DNA of 8,802 bases, taken from positions 5,245 to 14,046 of the forward strand of contig PMJE01000433.1 of the NCBI GenBank assembly GCA_003157315.1, read 5' to 3'. Position 1 is the stretch's first letter. Each line of letters opens with the position of its first letter. The notes beneath the pieces were generated by a model. It saw only the letters and a list, made by a program, of their open reading frames with translations. It did no database searches and had not been told where the DNA came from. This DNA comes from Myxococcales bacterium (GTDB taxonomy: Bacteria > Myxococcota > Polyangia > Fen-1088). Shown here piece after piece: positions 1 through 6,695 of this stretch. A program made the position numbers and the translations under genes.

Positions 1-401
1 ACCCGCAGGACGCGGAGTTGACCACCAGGGCGCTGAAGAAGAACAACCTGGCCAACCGGCTGATTACCGTCGAGGATGGCGCCGAGGCGTTGGATTTCAT
101 TTTCTGTCGCGGCAAGTATGCGACACGAAATAATGGTCAGTCGCCCAAGGTTGTGCTGCTCGACCTGAAACTCCCCAAGGTCAGCGGCCTGGAAGTCCTG
201 CGCGCGCTCAAGCAGGACGAGAAAACCCGTTCGATCCCGGTGGTCATCGTGACCTCCTCGCGCGAGGATCCGGACATCAAGACCGCCTATGCCCTGGGAG
301 CCAACAGCTATGTGGTGAAGCCGGTGGAATTCGACGCCTTTGCCGAATCGGTGAGCAGCCTGGGCCTGTACTGGCTGCTGGTGAACCAGCCTCCGAAGTG
401 A
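1..401 (+). CDS. Rcp1-type single-domain response regulator (5' end outside window)
   Basis: This is a CheY-like receiver domain with no output domain, of the kind that relays phosphate from a sensor kinase. The frame is open to the left edge: the residues before the TTG at position 18 read PQDAEL, which matches the usual start region of this family (acidic pocket, then D-D-A-E-L). The TTG is therefore an internal Leu codon and the gene begins upstream of the window. The phosphoacceptor Asp lies in LLDLKLP (codon 162-164), the conserved Thr in VIVTSS, and the conserved Lys in VVKPVEF. The insertion [13 protein letters not shown] between helix 2 and strand 3 is typical of the Rcp1 group that pairs with phytochrome-like or PAS kinases. 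A 32-nt gap leads to the kinase frame on the same strand, so the two are probably cotranscribed. The partner kinase could be that one or another to the left. Confidence 0.93.
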   Translation, partial: PQDAELTTRALKKNNLANRLITVEDGAEALDFIFCRGKYATRNNGQSPKVVLLDLKLPKVSGLEVLRALKQDEKTRSIPVVIVTSSREDPDIKTAYALGANSYVVKPVEFDAFAESVSSLGLYWLLVNQPPK

Positions 402-433
402 AGGGCTGCTGGTAACTGCGAGGAGGGAATTGC

Positions 434-619
434 GTGAGTGAGACTATTCGTGTCTTGATCGTCGAGGATCTGCCCACCGACGCCGAGCTGAGCGAGCGGG
501 AGATTCGGAAAGCGCTGGGCTCGTGCGAGTTCCGACGGGTAGAGACCCGCGAGGAGTATCTCGCGGCTTTGAATGAGTACCGCCCCGCGCTTATCGTCTC
601 TGACTTCAAGATGCCCTAG
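434..619 (+). CDS. N-terminal fragment of hybrid histidine kinase (receiver domain cut by TAG)
   Basis: This 61-residue reading frame starts at GTG 434, seven bases after a strong AGGAGG ribosome binding site. It encodes the first half of a receiver domain: strand 1 with the acidic pair E11-D12, and the phosphoacceptor D57 in LIVSDFKMP. It then stops at TAG 617-619, directly after MP, where a receiver normally continues with a short loop and helix 3. The same frame after the stop continues with FDGLSALKLALERCP and the rest of the receiver, so this is the start of the gene at 668-2659 and not an independent protein. By itself the fragment lacks strands 4 and 5, the conserved Thr and the conserved Lys, and should not fold as a working receiver. 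Confidence 0.8.
   Translation: MSETIRVLIVEDLPTDAELSEREIRKALGSCEFRRVETREEYLAALNEYRPALIVSDFKMP
617..619 (+). other. In-frame TAG interrupting the hybrid kinase gene
   Basis: A single TAG separates two parts of one receiver domain with no change of frame; positions 434, 617, 620 and 668 all share the same phase. Single-base changes from CAG (Gln), TCG (Ser) or GAG (Glu) would give it. All three residues are plausible in the loop after the phosphoacceptor Asp, where homologous receivers often read MP-x-F-D/S-G. It is either a recent nonsense mutation, a sequencing or assembly error, or a suppressed stop. The kinase gene itself ends at another TAG (2657-2659), which argues against general reading of TAG as sense. 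Confidence 0.85.
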
Positions 620-667
620 TTCGATGGTCTGAGCGCGCTCAAGCTCGCGCTGGAGCGTTGCCCAGAC

Positions 668-2659
668 GTGCCCTTCATCATGGTCACGGGCTCGATGAAC
701 GAAGACACGGCGGTCGAGTGCATGAAGGCCGGGGCTTGGGACTACGTCATCAAGGAGCACGTCAAACGACTGGGACCGGCGGTTGGCAGCGCGATGGAGC
801 GACAGCGCGTGCGGCTGGAGCGCAAGCGGGCCGGGGAGAAGCTACGCGAGTCTGAACGCAAGTACCGTTCGCTCCATGAAAGCTTGATGGATGCGGTTGC
901 GAGCGTTGACCTGGCCGGCCACATACTGGAGTTCAACGGCGTATTTGAGAGCATGCTGGGATACTCCGCCGAGGAAATCCATCGGCTAACCTACTCGAAT
1001 ATCACTCCTGCCCGCTGGCATGCGTCTGAGGCGCAGGTCATTGCCGAGCAGGTACTGAAGCGTGGGTACTCGGACGTCTACGAAAAGGAATACCGGAGGA
1101 GGGATGGAACAATCGTACCGGTCGAGCTGCGCACCTTCCTAGTTCGGGACGAGGCGGGAGCGCCCACAGGCATGTGGGCTGTCGTGCGCGACATCTCCGC
1201 GCGCAAGCAAGCCGAGGCAGAGCGCGAGAAACTCGAGGAGCAGCTTCGCTTGTCGCAGAGGCTGGAAGCCATTGGCAGCCTCGCGGGCGGCATCGCGCAC
1301 GACTTCAACAACCTGCTCTCGGTGATTCTGTGCTGTACGGATTTCGCGATGGCCGGGGTGCGGGAGAATGACCACGTCCGGGAAGAGCTTTTGCAGGTGA
1401 AGAAGGCGGGCGAGCGCGCGGTGGCGCTGACCCGGCAGATCCTCGCCTTCAGCCGCAAACAGATACTACAGCCCGTGGTGCTGAACCTGAATCAGATCGC
1501 CGCTGGGGTCGAGAAGATGCTGCGCCGGATCCTCGGCGAGGACATCGACTATCTGCAGGCGCTTGCGCCGGGTCTCGGCTTGGTCCGGGCCGACCCGGGC
1601 CAGATCGAACAGGTGCTGATGAACCTGGCGGTCAACGCCCGCGATGCCATGCCCAACGGAGGCAAGCTCACTATCGAGACACGCAACGTGGAACTCGACG
1701 CGGAGTACGCCGCACGCCACGTGGCGGTAGCGCCCGGGCCCTACATCTGCTTCGCAGTCACCGACACCGGCTGCGGCATGGACAAGCAGACGCAGGCGCG
1801 GATCTTCGAGCCGTTCTTCACCACCAAGGAGAAGGGCAAGGGAACCGGCCTTGGGCTTTCCACGGTCTACGGCATCGTCAAGCAGAGCGGCGGCAACATC
1901 TGGGTGTACAGCGAGCCCGGCCAAGGAACCACGTTCAAGATCTATCTGCCGCGTGATCTTTCGGCTAGCACGACGTTGACTGGCAGCAGACTGCCGGCGA
2001 TCCAGGACCGGCCGAGGGGAACCGAAACCGTGCTCCTGGTTGAAGATGAGGAAGCCGTGCGCGACGTTGCCAAACGAATTCTCCACGAGGCCGGTTACAC
2101 CGTGCTGACTGCCGCGAGTCCGGACGACGCGCTGCTGGCCTGCAAGACCCAGCAGGGCAAGATCCACCTGCTGCTGACCGACGTCGTGATGCCGCAGATG
2201 AGCGGGAGAACGCTGGCCGACCGCCTGACGGTGGCACGTCCGGGGATCAAGGTGCTCTACATGTCAGGCTACGCCGACGACGCCATCCTTCACCACGGCA
2301 CACTTGCACCGGGAACCCACTTCATTGGCAAGCCGTTCAGTGCGGCGGATCTTGCGGGAAGGGTCCGCGAGGTGCTGGACAGTGACGCCGCCGACCCGGC
2401 TGATGGGCACGAACCGGAAATCAAGGCGGATGCCCAGATGAAGGCGCAACCGCTGGATAGGGATGCTCTGCGCGCACTGCCCGCGGAGGTTGTGGCTAGG
2501 CTGCGCCGGGCAGTAATCGCCGCGCGCTACGACGAGATTGTCGAGATAGTCGAGGCCCTTCGGATCACGGATCCGAAATTGGCCACTGAGCTTCGCCGGA
2601 TGGCTGACTTCTTCGACTACGATGGGATGCGAGACCTCCTGGAGTCGTCGATCGGCTAG
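668..2659 (+). CDS. Hybrid sensor histidine kinase, receiver-PAS-HisKA-HATPase-receiver (downstream part after TAG)
   Basis: This is a cytoplasmic sensor kinase of two-component signalling; no membrane segment is visible. Numbering from GTG 668, residues 1-35 are the second half of the first receiver (Thr7 in VTGS, Lys29 in VIKEH). Residues 40-65 form a charged helical linker and 63-182 a PAS domain ending in VVRDISARK. The HisKA H-box is GGIAHDFNN, with phosphorylated His211 (codon 1298-1300). The HATPase has an N box (MNLAVNARDAM), a G1 box (DTGCGM), an F box (EPFFTTK) and a G2 box (KGTGLGLS). A second receiver at 454-575 has Asp505 and Lys555. Residues 590-663 are a helical tail without His. 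The intact frame would start at GTG 434 and give 741 codons including the TAG. No good ribosome binding site precedes 668, so that start is only the first possible one after the stop, and internal ATGs at 680 and 695 are alternatives. The kinase core is complete and shows no frameshift. Confidence 0.88.
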   Translation: MPFIMVTGSMNEDTAVECMKAGAWDYVIKEHVKRLGPAVGSAMERQRVRLERKRAGEKLRESERKYRSLHESLMDAVASVDLAGHILEFNGVFESMLGYSAEEIHRLTYSNITPARWHASEAQVIAEQVLKRGYSDVYEKEYRRRDGTIVPVELRTFLVRDEAGAPTGMWAVVRDISARKQAEAEREKLEEQLRLSQRLEAIGSLAGGIAHDFNNLLSVILCCTDFAMAGVRENDHVREELLQVKKAGERAVALTRQILAFSRKQILQPVVLNLNQIAAGVEKMLRRILGEDIDYLQALAPGLGLVRADPGQIEQVLMNLAVNARDAMPNGGKLTIETRNVELDAEYAARHVAVAPGPYICFAVTDTGCGMDKQTQARIFEPFFTTKEKGKGTGLGLSTVYGIVKQSGGNIWVYSEPGQGTTFKIYLPRDLSASTTLTGSRLPAIQDRPRGTETVLLVEDEEAVRDVAKRILHEAGYTVLTAASPDDALLACKTQQGKIHLLLTDVVMPQMSGRTLADRLTVARPGIKVLYMSGYADDAILHHGTLAPGTHFIGKPFSAADLAGRVREVLDSDAADPADGHEPEIKADAQMKAQPLDRDALRALPAEVVARLRRAVIAARYDEIVEIVEALRITDPKLATELRRMADFFDYDGMRDLLESSIG

Positions 2660-2661
2660 CC
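2654..2661. other. Palindrome GGCTAGCC holding the stop codons of two convergent genes
   Basis: The plus-strand kinase ends with GGC-TAG and the minus-strand FlgM-like gene also ends with GGC-TAG. Both lie inside one perfect 8-bp palindrome, so the two coding regions overlap by 4 nt (2656-2659). Both proteins end in Gly. No room is left for an intrinsic terminator between the genes. Confidence 0.9.
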
Positions 2662-2955
2662 TTTCAGCGTGGCTTGCAGCCGAGCATCGACCTCGGCCTC
2701 ATCCAGCAGCTGGCTGGCCACCTGGCTCGCGCTGGGATAGTAGGTTCCCGCGTGGATCGCGTCCTCGACCTGTGCCAGGCGGGCGGTGCGAGACATACCG
2801 ACCTTGGTCTGCGCGGCTCGCGCCACAGCCGCTGCCCGATCTGCATCCGCCATGCTCACGCTGTCGGATTGACGTCGTGGTGCTGCCGCATCGGATTGCG
2901 GTTGTCTCGCCGCGCTGTCAACTCCCCCCACAGAAGTTGTGTTTCTTATCACCAT
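2656..2955 (-). CDS. FlgM-like anti-sigma-28 factor, 99 aa
   Basis: The C-terminal half (about residues 54-99) resembles the FlgM family: MSRTARLAQVEDAIHAGTYY followed by PSASQVASQLLDEAE. This fits the family pattern of Ser-x-R, an amphipathic helix, a G-x-Y turn, then V-A-x-x-LL. FlgM proteins bind and hold back the flagellar sigma factor FliA (sigma-28). The N-terminal half is polar, Ala/Gln/Ser-rich and probably disordered, as in FlgM. The ATG at 2953-2955 follows AAAGGGG with a 7-nt spacer, which supports this start over the internal Met codons. No flagellar gene is in the window, so the target could be FliA or another sigma factor. FlgM-type domains are short and loosely conserved, so the family call is moderate; that this is a real gene is more secure. 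Confidence 0.65.
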   Translation of the reverse strand: MVIRNTTSVGGVDSAARQPQSDAAAPRRQSDSVSMADADRAAAVARAAQTKVGMSRTARLAQVEDAIHAGTYYPSASQVASQLLDEAEVDARLQATLKG

Positions 2956-3046
2956 GACTTAACCCCTTTTTGCCATTTGGCCCTTTGTACTGCCTGGAAG
3001 TTCGGCACGGTCCTCATAGGCATTAAGGGCGCGTGCCCAAAAAAGA
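2956..3046 (-). other. Short intergenic spacer upstream of the FlgM-like gene
   Basis: These 91 bases hold the ribosome binding site of the FlgM-like gene and a poor sigma-70-like pair on the minus strand: TTGGGC (3040-3035) and TATGAG (3018-3013), 16 bp apart. The match is too weak to call a promoter. GGGC-GCGT-GCCC at 3027-3038 is a small inverted repeat next to six A residues on the plus strand. No sigma-28-type promoter was recognised. Confidence 0.3.
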
Positions 3047-3232
3047 TCACATTCCCATGATGACCACGCCGCGCTCGGGCACCGAGTGACCCCGCTCGTT
3101 ATGGTCCATTCCGGGATCGCCTGCACCTGGCCACACCGGGTCAGGAACCGGAAGCTCAAGCTGTGGACGGTCACCGCTTCTACGATCTTCCTCGCGACGA
3201 AGGATTTCATCGATCACCCACGGCTCCAGCAT
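3047..3232 (-). CDS. Uncharacterised small acidic/proline-rich protein, 61 aa
   Basis: The predicted protein begins MLEPWVIDEILRREEDRRSG, a likely charged helix. It continues with a proline-rich stretch (RPQLELPVPDPVWP) and ends in a short hydrophobic tail, PERGVVIMGM. It has no signal peptide or membrane helix, so it is probably cytoplasmic. The start is taken as ATG 3230-3232, which lies 6 nt after a strong GGAGGGG ribosome binding site (3245-3239). The TTG one codon earlier would be only 3 nt from that site. The layout (charged helix, Pro-rich linker, RGVV-I tail) recalls small hypothetical proteins common in Myxococcota-like genomes, but this is recollection and no function is known to me. 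It is chosen over the overlapping frame at 2959-3210 because of its ribosome binding site and ordered composition. It lies 91 nt upstream of the FlgM-like gene and could share its transcript. Confidence 0.65.
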   Translation of the reverse strand: MLEPWVIDEILRREEDRRSGDRPQLELPVPDPVWPGAGDPGMDHNERGHSVPERGVVIMGM

Positions 3233-3238
3233 CAAATG

Positions 3239-3245
3239 CCCCTCC
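3239..3245 (-). promoter_or_regulatory. Strong Shine-Dalgarno site for the 61-aa protein
   Basis: GGAGGGG on the minus strand lies six bases before the ATG at 3232. It is the main evidence that the small frame is translated and that the ATG, not the TTG before it, is the start. Confidence 0.7.
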
Positions 3246-3357
3246 CGGAATGCCGGTTGGCTATTCCCCGAAGTTCCGCTGAAGTGAAATCAGTGCCGTC
3301 CACAAAGGATTTTTCGGCACCTACGCCGGCAAGGTTAAGCGCCCTGCCCTGCCGAGG
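3246..3357. other. Intergenic gap downstream of the envelope operon
   Basis: This gap separates the last gene of the envelope operon from the small gene that follows it on the same strand. A weak inverted repeat, CGGC-GTAGGT-GCCG on the minus strand, is followed by A residues instead of T residues, so it is not an intrinsic terminator. No clear -35/-10 pair is visible. Read-through from the operon into the small genes cannot be excluded. Confidence 0.35.
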
Positions 3358-3975
3358 CTATTCCTCGGGCAGGATCAGCTGGTCACGCGAGAAGCCCAAC
3401 CAACGCAGAATCTGCAGACCGACGAAAAAGGTGTAAGTGTGAATGTTTCCGTCAGGCATTATGCGCAAATCCACCGTAGGTGTAAGCGCCCAGCCTCCAG
3501 TCAGCAGCTTGGGCAGCGGGAAGACGTCGTAGCTTGCGCCCAGCAGGAAGTACGAGCCGGCACCACCGCGCAGGGTCTTGTCCAGACTGTTGCTGTCAGT
3601 CACATCCACGTAGCCGATTCCCAGCCCGGTGTGAGCGGACAAATTTCGCCAGAGTCTCGCGCTGCCCTCCAGGATAAGCCCGCCCACCGCCCCCTTGTCA
3701 GTTCCCTTCTTGATTGTCCCCGAGTCGAAATTCAGACCAAGACCCAGGCGCTCGGTCAGAAGCTGGCCGAAGCGGAAGCCGAAGCCATAGCCGGTGTAGA
3801 AACCGCGATTCTTGCCCTCCTCATTGAGGTGGGGGGCCACGCCGGAAAAACCAACGCCGATCCAGTACCCCTGGCGCTCGCGCGGCGGCTCCAGGGTTTG
3901 GGCATGCGCCGGACGCGCAGCGCTGGCAGCCAAGACCAACAGAGCAGCCAAACTCAAGAGCAATTGGCAGCGCAT
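3358..3975 (-). CDS. Small outer-membrane beta-barrel protein, 205 aa
   Basis: A Sec signal peptide (MRCQLLLSLAALLVLAASAA, cleavage probably after AHA near residue 25) is followed by about 180 residues of alternating polar and aromatic/hydrophobic segments with many Gly and Tyr. Examples are GYWIGVGFSGV, GFYTGYGFGFRFGQ, LGLGLNFDSG, AHTGLGIGYVDV and SYFLLGASYDV. This pattern is typical of a small transmembrane beta-barrel, perhaps eight strands. The C-terminus (LILPEE) extends beyond the last likely strand and lacks the usual terminal aromatic residue. The ATG overlaps the TGA of the receptor gene by one base (TGATG) and follows a run of six G with a 7-nt spacer, so translation is probably coupled. 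It is the last gene of the operon. It may be an accessory outer-membrane component for the receptor, but no specific family was recognised. Confidence 0.8.
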   Translation of the reverse strand: MRCQLLLSLAALLVLAASAARPAHAQTLEPPRERQGYWIGVGFSGVAPHLNEEGKNRGFYTGYGFGFRFGQLLTERLGLGLNFDSGTIKKGTDKGAVGGLILEGSARLWRNLSAHTGLGIGYVDVTDSNSLDKTLRGGAGSYFLLGASYDVFPLPKLLTGGWALTPTVDLRIMPDGNIHTYTFFVGLQILRWLGFSRDQLILPEE

Positions 3976-6695
3976 CAGATTTCCCCCCGCAAACCGAGGA
4001 TTGGATAGATAGGCAGGCCCTGCCGCACCTGATGCTTGGTGTAGTCGTAGTTGTACTGCATGGCCTCGGGGTTGGCGCGATTGAACACGTTCTGCAAATC
4101 GAGATACGCGTTCAGCATCCAGCGATTGAAGATCCAGCGTTTGTCGACCCGAATATCAAGCTGGGCAAAAGGCGGCAAGCGGTCAGAGTACTTGGGGGCG
4201 AAAATCGGATTGTAGGTGCCGGTCGAGGCGTTGTAGACCGCACCGGTGACCGGGGTGGTGGGATCGCCGCTCACCAGGCGGAAGCGTGAGCCGATCGACC
4301 AGTTGCGCGGCAACTGGTAGACACCCCAGATGGTCAGGATGTGCGTCTGGTCGTACTCGAAAAGGCGATAGCTCGTGTTGCCCGAATCGCGCCGGGTCGC
4401 GTGTGACAGGGTGTAGGCGAGCCAACCAGTGAACTTGGTGGTCAGATCGTGGCGCGCCACCACTTCCATGCCGTAGACCCGGCCGGCGCCGTTGTTGTCA
4501 AGGCGCAGGGGGGTGCCGTCGGGCCCGATCGCGGTGGTGGCGCTGATCCAGTTGCTCAGGTCTTTGTAAAAGCCGGTCAGGTCCAAATGGATGTGTTCGC
4601 GCGGCCTCCACTCCACGCCCAGTGAATAGTGAATGGCCCGTTCAGCTTTCAAATTGGGGTTTCCGAAATTCTTGTCGATCTGTCCGGTGTAGGGATCCGG
4701 CTCTTGGTAGAAGAGCCCCACCCCACCCTTCAAGGCCACCGGCTTGCTCAGCTGGTAGCGCACCGTCAGGCGCGGCGCCCAGGTTGCCTGTGAAATGTCC
4801 GAGAAGTAGTCAAAACGCAGGCCAGGCAAAATGAGCAGCCCCTTTAGCGGCCGCAGTTCCAGCTCGGCAAAAGCGCCGGGCAGAAAGACGTTCATGCCCG
4901 CGATGCTGGTTTGTTGGGCAGGTCCAAAGGCAGTGCGCTCCTCTTGGCCCTCCTGCGGGGCGCTGGGCATATACACATTGTCGTTGAAGCGGTAATAGCC
5001 ACAGTCGATACCGGCGGTCAAAGCGAGCTTCTTCGACCATTCGTAGCGAACCGTGTCGCGCAGGTGGGTAACGTCGGCGGTGTAGCTCGAGTGGAACTGG
5101 AAGACCTGAAAACTCCCGCTCTCGTGGCCTTGCGAGATGCGAAGCGTGTTCTCGAACTTGTCACTCGGGACGTAGCGATAGCTGGCGAGCGCGCGAAAGA
5201 AGGTGATGGACTCTTCTATCTGGTTGCCGGCAATCTCTGTCCCAACTTGGGCGGCGTTGCGAAACACGATGCGAAATGCGTCGTCCGAACCGAATACGAA
5301 TAGGCGCAGGTCGTGCGCGGGTGCCGGGCGGTAGTTGGCCAAGAATTGGTAGTCGTAATAACGGGGCAGGGTGAGGTCGGTTATGGGCGCGTTGGACGGA
5401 ATCACGGCGTTCAAGATCCAGTCGATGTAGCTACGACGGACTGCCGCGGCCACAGCCGCCTTGTCGCCGATGGGCGTCTCCACATAGATGCCGGCGTCGA
5501 GCAGATTTACGTCGAAGTAACCGCCTGCCTTCTTGGGCTTGAGCTTCTTGATCGAGACATCGACGATGCCGCCGGTAGCGCGGCTGTAGTAGGGCGAGAA
5601 GTTGCCCGGATAGAATTCCAGGCTGTCGATCATGCCAACCGGCAGGACGCTGCGAATTCCCCCGAAGTGATAGATGAGGGGCACAGCAGTTCCGTCCACA
5701 AAGAACGCCGTGTCCTGCGGCGCCGAGCCGCGCACAATGATGTCGCCCGAGCCAGCCGCGGGACGCGCCACGCCGGCAAAGTTCTGGATGACTGCCAACG
5801 GGTCGCCCATGGCGCCGGGCATTTTGTCGATGACTACGTTCTCGATCACTGTGCGGCTGACTTCTTTGCGCTCGCGCTCGGCAGTGACCACCTTGTCGAA
5901 GGGATTGTACGAGCCCCGCTCGACGTAGTAGGTGACATGGGTGACCTCGCCCGAAGTGATCTCCTCAGTGGTGCGGAAAGGATAGTAGGAAGGTGCCTCG
6001 ATGAAGACCTTCCAGGTGCCGGGCTGAAGATCAAGAAAGTGGAACTGCCCCTTGGCGTCGGTAATGTTCTCGAACCCGACCGGCTCTGCCTCGCCGCTGC
6101 GATAGACCGTGACCAGGATCCCCGCCATGGGGAGTCGGGTGCCTCGCTCGCGCAACACGCCGACAAAATTCTCCACCGGCGGTGGCTTGGGCGCCTCGAC
6201 CGGCACTGGCGCGGCCGGGGGCGGCGGGGGCGGCGGCGCGGCGGGCTTGGGCAGCGGGAACTTGAAAGTGTAGGTGACCTGAATCGGCACCGGCTTTCCC
6301 GCCAGCTCGGCCGGCTCGAAACCAAGACTGTACGCCGCAGTGACCGCTGCTTCTTCAAAGCCTAGGCCCGTCGGGGTCTTGGGCTCCACCACGGTTGCGC
6401 CAGTCACCTCGCCCTTTTCGTCCAGGTCCACCAGCAGGGTCACATCCACATCGCCGTTGCTCTTGCCCACCGCCTGCGGCGGATAGGTGACCTTGGCCGG
6501 CCTGGTCAGCTTGGGCTGCTTGCTGAGGCTGCTGGCGTCGATGGTGGCCCCAGTGCTTGAAGTGAAGTTTGCCTCGCCCGCCCGCGCTGCGGATTGCTTT
6601 TCCTCCTTGCTGCCGTCTTCCTCAGCCGCCCGGACCGCACCTGCGACAGCGATTGACAGCAGCGCCGCCAGCACAACATAACGGCGGGCCATCAT
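3975..6695 (-). CDS. TonB-dependent outer-membrane receptor with N-terminal TonB C-terminal-like domain, 906 aa
   Basis: This is an outer-membrane gated channel of the TonB-dependent receptor family, driven by TonB-ExbB-ExbD. Residues 1-23 are a signal peptide (cleavage near VRA-AEE). Residues 65-147 look like a TonB C-terminal domain: GDVDVTLLVDLDEKGEVT, then FEEAAVTAA, FEPAELAGKPVPIQVTYTF. Residues 148-174 are a Pro/Ala linker with seven consecutive Pro. Residues 177-260 are a carboxypeptidase-regulatory-like beta-sandwich (GILVTVYRSG, TDAKGQFHFLDLQPGTWKV). The plug spans about 268-384 (DIIVRGSAPQDTAFFVDGT, YSRATGGIVDV) and the 22-strand-type barrel runs from about 390 to 906. ATG 6695 is preferred because GGAG lies 8 nt upstream; the next codon is also ATG and would make a TGATG junction with the lipoprotein stop. 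The gene lies between the lipoprotein and barrel-protein genes with overlapping ends. The substrate is unknown. The N-terminal TonB-like domain is unusual for a receptor and is not the STN signalling domain. Confidence 0.93.
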   Translation of the reverse strand: MMARRYVVLAALLSIAVAGAVRAAEEDGSKEEKQSAARAGEANFTSSTGATIDASSLSKQPKLTRPAKVTYPPQAVGKSNGDVDVTLLVDLDEKGEVTGATVVEPKTPTGLGFEEAAVTAAYSLGFEPAELAGKPVPIQVTYTFKFPLPKPAAPPPPPPPAAPVPVEAPKPPPVENFVGVLRERGTRLPMAGILVTVYRSGEAEPVGFENITDAKGQFHFLDLQPGTWKVFIEAPSYYPFRTTEEITSGEVTHVTYYVERGSYNPFDKVVTAERERKEVSRTVIENVVIDKMPGAMGDPLAVIQNFAGVARPAAGSGDIIVRGSAPQDTAFFVDGTAVPLIYHFGGIRSVLPVGMIDSLEFYPGNFSPYYSRATGGIVDVSIKKLKPKKAGGYFDVNLLDAGIYVETPIGDKAAVAAAVRRSYIDWILNAVIPSNAPITDLTLPRYYDYQFLANYRPAPAHDLRLFVFGSDDAFRIVFRNAAQVGTEIAGNQIEESITFFRALASYRYVPSDKFENTLRISQGHESGSFQVFQFHSSYTADVTHLRDTVRYEWSKKLALTAGIDCGYYRFNDNVYMPSAPQEGQEERTAFGPAQQTSIAGMNVFLPGAFAELELRPLKGLLILPGLRFDYFSDISQATWAPRLTVRYQLSKPVALKGGVGLFYQEPDPYTGQIDKNFGNPNLKAERAIHYSLGVEWRPREHIHLDLTGFYKDLSNWISATTAIGPDGTPLRLDNNGAGRVYGMEVVARHDLTTKFTGWLAYTLSHATRRDSGNTSYRLFEYDQTHILTIWGVYQLPRNWSIGSRFRLVSGDPTTPVTGAVYNASTGTYNPIFAPKYSDRLPPFAQLDIRVDKRWIFNRWMLNAYLDLQNVFNRANPEAMQYNYDYTKHQVRQGLPIYPILGLRGEI

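Noticed and set aside
617..619. Pyrrolysine or general TAG recoding
   Set aside because: No PYLIS-like element was recognised after the TAG, the protein is not a methylamine methyltransferase, and TAG serves as the stop of this same gene at 2657-2659 and of the convergent gene.
1466..2167. 233-residue open frame on the minus strand
   Set aside because: It is antisense to the histidine kinase catalytic core with its canonical boxes, so it is a shadow frame.
3027..3044. GGGC-GCGT-GCCC followed by six A as a terminator
   Set aside because: On the plus strand the hairpin is followed by A, and on the minus strand the T run comes before the hairpin, so neither strand gives hairpin then U-tract; the stem is also only 4 bp.
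2959..3210. 83-residue minus-strand frame overlapping the 61-aa gene
   Set aside because: It has no recognisable ribosome binding site, its composition is irregular, and it overlaps a better supported small gene.
3439..4008. 189-residue open frame on the plus strand
   Set aside because: It is antisense to the beta-barrel gene, which has a clear signal peptide and barrel pattern; the plus-strand product resembles nothing.
5313..6365. 350-residue open frame on the plus strand
   Set aside because: It lies wholly antisense to the receptor gene, its protein shows no domain or ordered composition, and it has the look of a GC-rich shadow frame.
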